This document shows, in pieces, positions 39,634 to 44,180 of a DNA stretch of 44,180 bases. Every line of letters begins with the position of its first letter. Position 1 is the first letter of the stretch. Origin of the DNA: Allobosea sp. Root483D1 (GTDB lineage Bacteria; Pseudomonadota; Alphaproteobacteria; Rhizobiales; Beijerinckiaceae). A program made the translations under genes and the position numbers. The notes under the pieces were generated by a model. The model had not been told where the DNA came from. It was given only the letters and a program-made list of their open reading frames with translations, and ran no database searches. The stretch is from positions 162,407 through 206,586 of the forward strand of contig NZ_LMJW01000023.1 in NCBI RefSeq assembly GCF_001429505.1, read 5' to 3'.

Positions 39634-41126
39634 GCCTGGCCTGCCCGCATTGGCTCGGGGCCCTCGCTGATCAAAGTCGGCACGCCCCGTAGTACGCCCT
39701 GAAAGTTGACGAGCGGCTCGCCGAGGGTGACCCCGCGACCACCGATCCGGTACTCGCGGATGGTGTCCTCATGCTCACCCGTGCGCTTCTTCACGACAGA
39801 GATCGCGCGCCGTACTCTGCCGATAGCCTCGAAGTAACGAAGCAATATGACTGTATCCGCGAGGTAGGTGACGTCCACCGGCGTCTTCATATCCCCGACG
39901 AGACCATGCTGCGCGACGGTCAGGAAAGTCGTGGCTCCTTGCCTATTCAGATACTGGAGCAGCTCGTGGATGTGCAGGACCAGCGCTTGTTCGTGCGGCA
40001 TGGCGGCTTGGTAACCGTTCAGGCTATCGATGATCACCGTCCTGGCGCCGTGCTTCTCGACGCAATGTCGCACCCGCTCGGCGAACTCGCCCGGGCTCAG
40101 CTCGGCAGCGTCGACCTGCTCGACGAAAAGCTTGCCCCGATCGACCATCGCTTGCAGGTCGATGCCAAGTTTCTTCGCTCGATCGAAGAGCAGGCCGACC
40201 TCCTCGTCGAAGACGAACAAGCCGGCGGTCTCGCCCCGTGAGATGGCACCTTCGATGAAGGTGAGACCAAGCAGCGACTTGCCGGTTCCCGCCGGGCCCA
40301 GAACCAACACGCTTGATCCGCGTTCAATTCCCCCTCCCAAAAGCGCATCCAATTGGGATGAATGGCTCTTCACAACGTCGCGCGCGAACTGTGTCTTGTG
40401 CTCGGCGGAGACGAGACGGGGAAACACGCGCACGCCGCCGGTCAGGATGGAGAAATCGTGGTAGCCACCGCGATAGCGTCGGGCACGATACTTAATTACG
40501 CGAAGTCGGCGACGGTCGGCGCCGTATTCCGGTGACGTCTCCTCCAGCCGGATCACGCCGTGGGCGACGCTATGCACCGTCTTGTCGTTGATGTCGGTTG
40601 TCAGATCGTCAAGCATCAGCACCGTCGCGCCCCTTTTCGCGAAGTAATGCTTGAGCGCCAGGATTTGACGGCGGTAGCGTAGTGAGCTTTGGGCGAGAAG
40701 ACGGATTTCCGAAAGACTGTCGAGGACGATGCGGTCGGGCCGGACCCGTTCAAACGCCTCGAAGATGCGCTTGGTCGTCTCGCCGAGTTCCAGGTCAGAG
40801 GAATAGAGCAGGCTCTGCTGCTGATCCTCATCGAGGAGGACTTCCGGGGGAACGAGTTCGAAGACCTCAATGCCCGCCATGTCCAATCCATGCGAGGTTG
40901 CGCCGGCGCGAAGCTCTTCCTCGGTTTCGGACAAAGTGATGTAGAGCGTGCGTTCCCCCGCTTGGGCTCCCGCCGACAGAAACTGGATCGAGATCGTGGT
41001 CTTGCCCGTTCCGGGGTTGCCTTCGAGGAGAAACAGGCGCCGCCGTTCCAACCCGCCCCCGAGAACGTCGTCCAACCCTGTGACGCCCGTCAGGGCTGGC
41101 TTATCTAATGGCCTGATCACATCCAC
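39630..41126 (-). CDS. KaiC-family double-domain RecA-like ATPase
   Basis: A 498-residue KaiC homologue. CI has Walker A G-N-P-G-T-G-K-T-T (36-44) and CII G-P-A-G-T-G-K-S-L (277-285). Walker B-like I-V-L-D-S-L-S and V-I-I-D-S-L-N-G are present. The catalytic Glu pair reads S66-E67 in CI (first Glu lost) and D307-E308 in CII. At the site of the cyanobacterial phospho-Ser/Thr the sequence is V-D-V-T-Y-L-A-D-T-V, so Thr-Tyr replaces Ser-Thr. No kaiA or kaiB is in the window. The start is GTG 41126, or GTG 41120, which has better spacing from GGAGG. It is translationally coupled to the histidine kinase, suggesting a KaiC-to-kinase signalling unit rather than a clock. Confidence 0.92.
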   Translation of the reverse strand: MDVIRPLDKPALTGVTGLDDVLGGGLERRRLFLLEGNPGTGKTTISIQFLSAGAQAGERTLYITLSETEEELRAGATSHGLDMAGIEVFELVPPEVLLDEDQQQSLLYSSDLELGETTKRIFEAFERVRPDRIVLDSLSEIRLLAQSSLRYRRQILALKHYFAKRGATVLMLDDLTTDINDKTVHSVAHGVIRLEETSPEYGADRRRLRVIKYRARRYRGGYHDFSILTGGVRVFPRLVSAEHKTQFARDVVKSHSSQLDALLGGGIERGSSVLVLGPAGTGKSLLGLTFIEGAISRGETAGLFVFDEEVGLLFDRAKKLGIDLQAMVDRGKLFVEQVDAAELSPGEFAERVRHCVEKHGARTVIIDSLNGYQAAMPHEQALVLHIHELLQYLNRQGATTFLTVAQHGLVGDMKTPVDVTYLADTVILLRYFEAIGRVRRAISVVKKRTGEHEDTIREYRIGGRGVTLGEPLVNFQGVLRGVPTLISEGPEPMRAGQA

Positions 41127-41158
41127 CTCCAGCTACTGTCGATATCTCTCGGGCCGTC

Positions 41159-41175
41159 ACGGATAAGCAATCCGT
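41159..41175. promoter_or_regulatory. inverted repeat upstream of kaiC
   Basis: ACGGAT and ATCCGT flank AAGCA, 33 bp before the kaiC start. It may be an operator or leader hairpin. The following stretch 41180-41390 shows no gene. Confidence 0.3.
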
Positions 41176-41396
41176 ACGAGAGGCCCTCGATCCCGACGTG
41201 GGCCGGAGGCCGATAAACACGTCGCGTATTCCTCGGCAATGGCAAAAGACACACGGCGGCTTACACGTTGCTATGTCTCGTTCGGGTAGACCAACGAAGG
41301 GCGAGCGGAATGGTTTCCCGAATTAACTCACGCCGGCTTTCTCGTGTATGTGAAATGAAATGGTTGGATCGCCAGTCATTGGATAAGAGGGGGCGA

Positions 41397-41470
41397 TACA
41401 ATAACCGGCGCCCACACTGCTCGCTGGGCTACTGGCCACCAACACCAGCCGCCGTAGTGTGGGCGCATAT
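41397..41470 (+). pseudogene. IS3-family transposase C-terminal remnant
   Basis: The frame reads Y-N-N-R-R-P-H-C-S-L-G-Y-W-P-P-T-P-A-A-V, the closing motif of IS3/IS2-type integrase-core transposases (Y-N-x-x-R-P-H-S-S-L-G-Y-x-P-P). The catalytic D-D-E part is absent. After it, near 41480-41500, GAAACCGGACATTG may be a half copy of the dispersed repeat on the other strand. It lies close to the broken end of the AraC gene, so this element may have truncated that gene. Confidence 0.7.
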
Positions 41471-41616
41471 TGGATTGCCTGAAACCGGACATTGCAGGAA
41501 TCAGAAATGGGCCATTTTCGATCACCGAGTCAGCGGGTGGCCGATATCCAACTTGGGTCGCCAACACGGAGGTTCGCCTGTGACTGTCTGGTCCGGGGCG
41601 GTAGCCCAGAGTCTGC

Positions 41617-42520
41617 TTATGGCGCCACCGGACGCGCGGTGCGATCGATCGACACGCTGCCGGTGAGGACCTGGGCCCGCACCTGCTCCATGACGACGTC
41701 GAGCAGACCCCGTGGAGAGCCGCCAGGCCGGTCTCGCGCCACGTCCTCGATGGTGACGATGGGCGCTGGCGCGCGGGCGGCAGACAGGTGATGGCGTTCC
41801 ATGCCGACGGTCACGGCGGGCGCGTTGAAGATGACCGGGTACTGGAAGAGATCTTCGAACAGGCCGGTCTGGCGCGGCCTGTCGATATCAAGTTCGATGC
41901 GCAGTGGCCGCCAGTCGAGGGGCAAATACGGCCGGAGGACGCTGATCAGAACGCCGGCGGCCGCGCCGGCGATCATGTCGTAGCCCGTGTGACCAGCCGG
42001 GCGAAGAGGTAGCTATAGTGCGCCTCGTCGCCAAGATGACCGCAACAGACATCCTGTCATTCGTGCTGTGATAGCAAAGGGCCGCAATGGCCCGCTCGAT
42101 GGATTGGCGGAGGGTATCGGCTCCAAGTACGTAGCGCCCGAAACAGCCATAATTGGCAGCGTTCATCATCGGCGCCATCAGGAGCCCGAGATTGGGCTCG
42201 CCCGCCGCCCTCGCCGCGGCTTTGACGAAACCGATCACGGCGGCGTGCGGGATGAAGCAGTTCCGGCCCTCGGTCAGCTCAAGGTCGAAGCCGGCGGCGC
42301 GGTTCGCCCGCAGGAGCGCCCTTTCCCCGACCTCCCGACGCAGGAATGCCGGCAGGCCGTGGAGGATATGGCTGGAGATGACGGGGATCTCAGCCACGCG
42401 CTCGAGGCCCCGGAATGCCGCAAGATTGGCGCAAAATGAGTGGCCCCGAAATCCGATTACTGCTTTGGCGTACGGTATAAGTGCTGCAAACAACCGGAAG
42501 GCCAGTTTGGCCGTCGTCAA
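41617..42520 (-). pseudogene. AraC-family regulator, frameshifted and lacking its DNA-binding domain
   Basis: The minus strand codes for an Arabinose_bd/OruR-type effector domain: F-L-R-R-E-V-G-E-R-A-L-L-R-A-N-R-A-A-G and N-Y-G-C-F-G-R-Y-V-L-G-A-D-T-L in one frame. A short piece D-E-A-H-Y-S-Y-L-F-A-R follows in a second frame near 42020. Then, from 41976, Y-D-M-I-A-G-A-A-A-G-V-L and D-R-P-R-Q-T-G-L-F-E continue in a further frame. Two frameshifts lie between about 42035 and 41990. The match ends near 41635 at S-V-S-I-D-R-T-A-R, the first turn of the HTH domain; the rest is missing. It is divergent from the outer-membrane gene at 42556, which it may once have controlled. Confidence 0.75.
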
Positions 42521-42555
42521 TTTTATTGTATTTGAAGGATTTTCGGGCCGTGAGC

Positions 42556-43374
42556 ATGAGGATGTTGATCAGGCTGGCTAGTCTGACTCTCTTCGCGACC
42601 TTGTCATGTTCGGGAGTAGCGCTGGCGGAGGATTCGACAAGCAGCCCCGGCGATCTGGCCAAAGCGGCGCAAAACCCCGTTGCAGACATGATCAGCGTGC
42701 CGTTCCAGAACAACTTCAACTTCAATGTCGGGCCGCACAAACAGCTTCAGAATGTCCTCAACATCCAGCCTGTGATCCCGATCACGCTGAACAAGGACTG
42801 GAACCTGATCACGCGCTGGATCACGCCGGTAATCTCGCAACCGGCGCTGACGATGAATGGCGACCGCGAGTTCGGCCTGGGCGACATCAACCCGAGCTTC
42901 TTCTTCTCGCCGAAGCAACCGACGCACGGCATCATCTGGGGCATCGGCCCGACCTTCGTACTTCCCACCGGCACCGACAAAACCCTCACGTCCGGCAAGT
43001 TCTCGGCGGGACCGGCCTTCGTCGCCCTGGCAATCGAAGGGCCCTGGGTTGTCGGCGTCCTCGTCAACAACGTCTGGTCCTTCGCGGGCAAGAGCAACCG
43101 CAGCGCGGTCAACGCGATGACGCTGCAACCGTTCGTGAACTACAACTTCCATGGCGGCTGGTACCTGACGTCGTCCCCCGTCATCTCCGCCAACTGGGAG
43201 GCCGGCCACGGCGATCGTTGGACGGTGCCGATCGGAGGTGGCTTCGGGCGCGTATTCAAGATCGGCCATCAGCCCGTCAATGCGCAGCTCGCAGCCTACT
43301 ACAATGTCGCAAAGCCCAGCGGCGCCGCAGATTGGCAGCTCAGGGCCCAGCTCCAGTTCCTATTCCCGAAATGA
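42556..43374 (+). CDS. outer-membrane protein, MetA-pathway of phenol degradation-like
   Basis: A 272-residue protein. Residues 1-24 form a Sec signal ending V-A-L-A. The mature protein is rich in alternating polar/hydrophobic beta strands (N-N-F-N-F-N-V-G-P, N-P-S-F-F-F-S-P, W-G-I-G-P-T-F-V-L-P-T-G-T, L-Q-P-F-V-N-Y-N-F) and ends in F-L-F-P-K, close to the terminal aromatic expected of a barrel. This pattern and the conserved G-I-G-P-T block fit the family called 'putative MetA-pathway of phenol degradation' or neuromedin U-like transporters. A role in outer-membrane passage of hydrophobic compounds is a guess. Start ATG 42556; GTG 42550 has AAGGAT upstream and is an alternative. It may be cotranscribed with the DUF1254 gene 178 bp on. 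Confidence 0.8.
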   Translation: MRMLIRLASLTLFATLSCSGVALAEDSTSSPGDLAKAAQNPVADMISVPFQNNFNFNVGPHKQLQNVLNIQPVIPITLNKDWNLITRWITPVISQPALTMNGDREFGLGDINPSFFFSPKQPTHGIIWGIGPTFVLPTGTDKTLTSGKFSAGPAFVALAIEGPWVVGVLVNNVWSFAGKSNRSAVNAMTLQPFVNYNFHGGWYLTSSPVISANWEAGHGDRWTVPIGGGFGRVFKIGHQPVNAQLAAYYNVAKPSGAADWQLRAQLQFLFPK

Positions 43375-43552
43375 CGGCGAACAGGCCGATCGCGGAATGC
43401 ATCGCGGGTGTCGCAGCGGCACGATCAGCGGACATGCAAATGGGTCTGAATTGAGCATTCGTCGACTGACAATCATCACCGAAGTAACGTAGCGTCGATC
43501 TGCAACCTACGCGCGGTTGGCCACAAATTACGAACCGGAAGGAAGTGTTCAG

Positions 43553-44180
43553 ATGATCACGAAACGCGCTCTGCTTGGCTCTGCGGCGATGGCGGCACTC
43601 GCCGCTACGACGGCAAAGTCCGACATCGTCTCCCCCCCGGTTATTGACCAGACCAATGCCGAATGGCCCAGCCTGTTGGAGGCCAAGGACATCGCTGAGG
43701 AAGGCTTCATTTACGGCCTGCCGCTCGTGATGAATTATGCGGTCATGCACGAGTATGCCGTCGACAGGAATTCGGGGCAGTTCAAGGCGCCGTTCAACGA
43801 AATCTACAACATGCGCCATGTCGCCACCCCGGCGGACACGGCCGTCATCACGCCGAACAGCGATACGCCTTACTCGATACTCTGGCTGGATTTGCGCGCT
43901 GAACCGATGGTGATCTCGGTGCCGGCGGTCGCAAGGGAGCGCTACTACTCGGTCATGCTCATCGACGGCAACACCTACAATTACGGCTATATCGGCACGC
44001 GCGCCACCGGGACCGAGCCGGGCGACTATCTGGTCGTCGGCCCTGATTGGAAAGGAGAGAAGCCCAACGGCATCAAACAGGTCTTCCGCTCGACGACGCC
44101 GTTCTCGCTCGCGGTCGTCCGCACCCAGCTCTTCAACCCCGGCGACATGCCGAACGTCGAGAAGATCCAGGCCGGCTACA
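43553..44180 (+). CDS. DUF1254-domain protein, 3' end outside window
   Basis: ATG 43553 follows AGGAAG by 8 bp. The first 23 residues look like a signal peptide (K-R-A-L-L-G-S-A-A-M-A-A-L-A-A-T-T-A). The mature part carries E-G-F-I-Y-G-L-P-L-V-M-N-Y, then V-I-T-P-N-S-D-T-P-Y-S and R-Y-Y-S-V-M-L-I-D, the usual DUF1254 blocks. A DUF1214 domain would be expected beyond the window. These proteins are periplasmic and of unknown activity, frequently paired with MetA-like outer-membrane proteins. About 209 codons are in view. Confidence 0.88.
   Translation, partial: MITKRALLGSAAMAALAATTAKSDIVSPPVIDQTNAEWPSLLEAKDIAEEGFIYGLPLVMNYAVMHEYAVDRNSGQFKAPFNEIYNMRHVATPADTAVITPNSDTPYSILWLDLRAEPMVISVPAVARERYYSVMLIDGNTYNYGYIGTRATGTEPGDYLVVGPDWKGEKPNGIKQVFRSTTPFSLAVVRTQLFNPGDMPNVEKIQAGY

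Noticed and set aside
39630..41126. A circadian clock locus
   Set aside because: No kaiA or kaiB, and the phospho-site and catalytic Glu differ from clock KaiC; the linkage to a kinase fits signalling better.
1..44180. CRISPR arrays, tRNA or rRNA genes, phage attachment sites
   Set aside because: No regularly spaced direct repeats, no cloverleaf-like or rRNA stretch and no integrase were seen on either strand.

Overview
The window looks like high-GC alphaproteobacterial chromosome, most likely Hyphomicrobiales (Rhizobiales). I infer this from GC and codon use, a DUF1236-type exported protein, many paired regulator/transporter cassettes and IS families common in that order. The species cannot be read from the sequence. 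It is an accessory region with few housekeeping genes. Intact regulator-plus-effector cassettes alternate with gene remnants, an IS1182-type element, an IS3-type remnant and at least six copies of a short intergenic repeat.

Layout. 1-5.1 kb: an SRAP (YedK/HMCES-like) DNA-repair gene cut by the window edge, a small overlapping partner ORF, an NmrA-like oxidoreductase with an ECF sigma factor carrying a SnoaL-like C-terminus, an rsgA fragment, a frameshifted DUF1236 gene and two small orphan genes. 5.1-13.6 kb: a two-sided efflux locus. A TetR gene leads Bcr/CflA MFS, a ketoacyl synthase broken by about five frameshifts and an SDR on the minus strand; an RND adaptor and pump run on the plus strand. 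A 16-bp inverted repeat lies between the two sides. 13.6-18.5 kb: a class A beta-lactamase-like gene divergent from a LysR gene, then an XRE/MmyB regulator divergent from a DHA2 MFS pump. 18.7-22.7 kb: a probable amino-acid module of dicarboxylate/amino-acid symporter, RidA, LysR regulator and threonine-synthase-like PLP enzyme. 22.9-29.4 kb: GNAT plus a truncated hydrolase, MFS and LysR remnants, a TetR-PNPOx-MFS operon with its operator inside a near-consensus promoter, and a YbfB-type MFS divergent from an HxlR regulator across a 15-bp inverted repeat.

29.4-31 kb is the IS1182-type element. 31.0-35.8 kb holds the most unusual locus: six codirectional genes behind a LysR gene. The first is a cytosolic SDR. 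The next five (cyclophilin-like, mandelonitrile-lyase-like cupin, ABM monooxygenase, double CMD protein, flavodoxin-fold reductase) all carry apparent export signals, and the last looks like a Tat substrate. The first gene's Shine-Dalgarno and start codon lie in a perfect 11-bp hairpin. 36.1-41.1 kb: a 59-codon P-loop kinase remnant, then a single-domain response regulator converging on a hybrid histidine kinase translationally coupled to a double-domain KaiC homologue. 41.4-44.2 kb: an IS3-type transposase remnant next to a truncated, frameshifted AraC gene, a MetA-pathway-like outer-membrane protein and the start of a DUF1254 protein.

Taken together the genes suggest chemical-stress defence: drug and solvent efflux, beta-lactam hydrolysis, electrophile and quinone handling, and imine clearance, each part with its own sensor. 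The remnants at cassette borders show repeated gain and loss.
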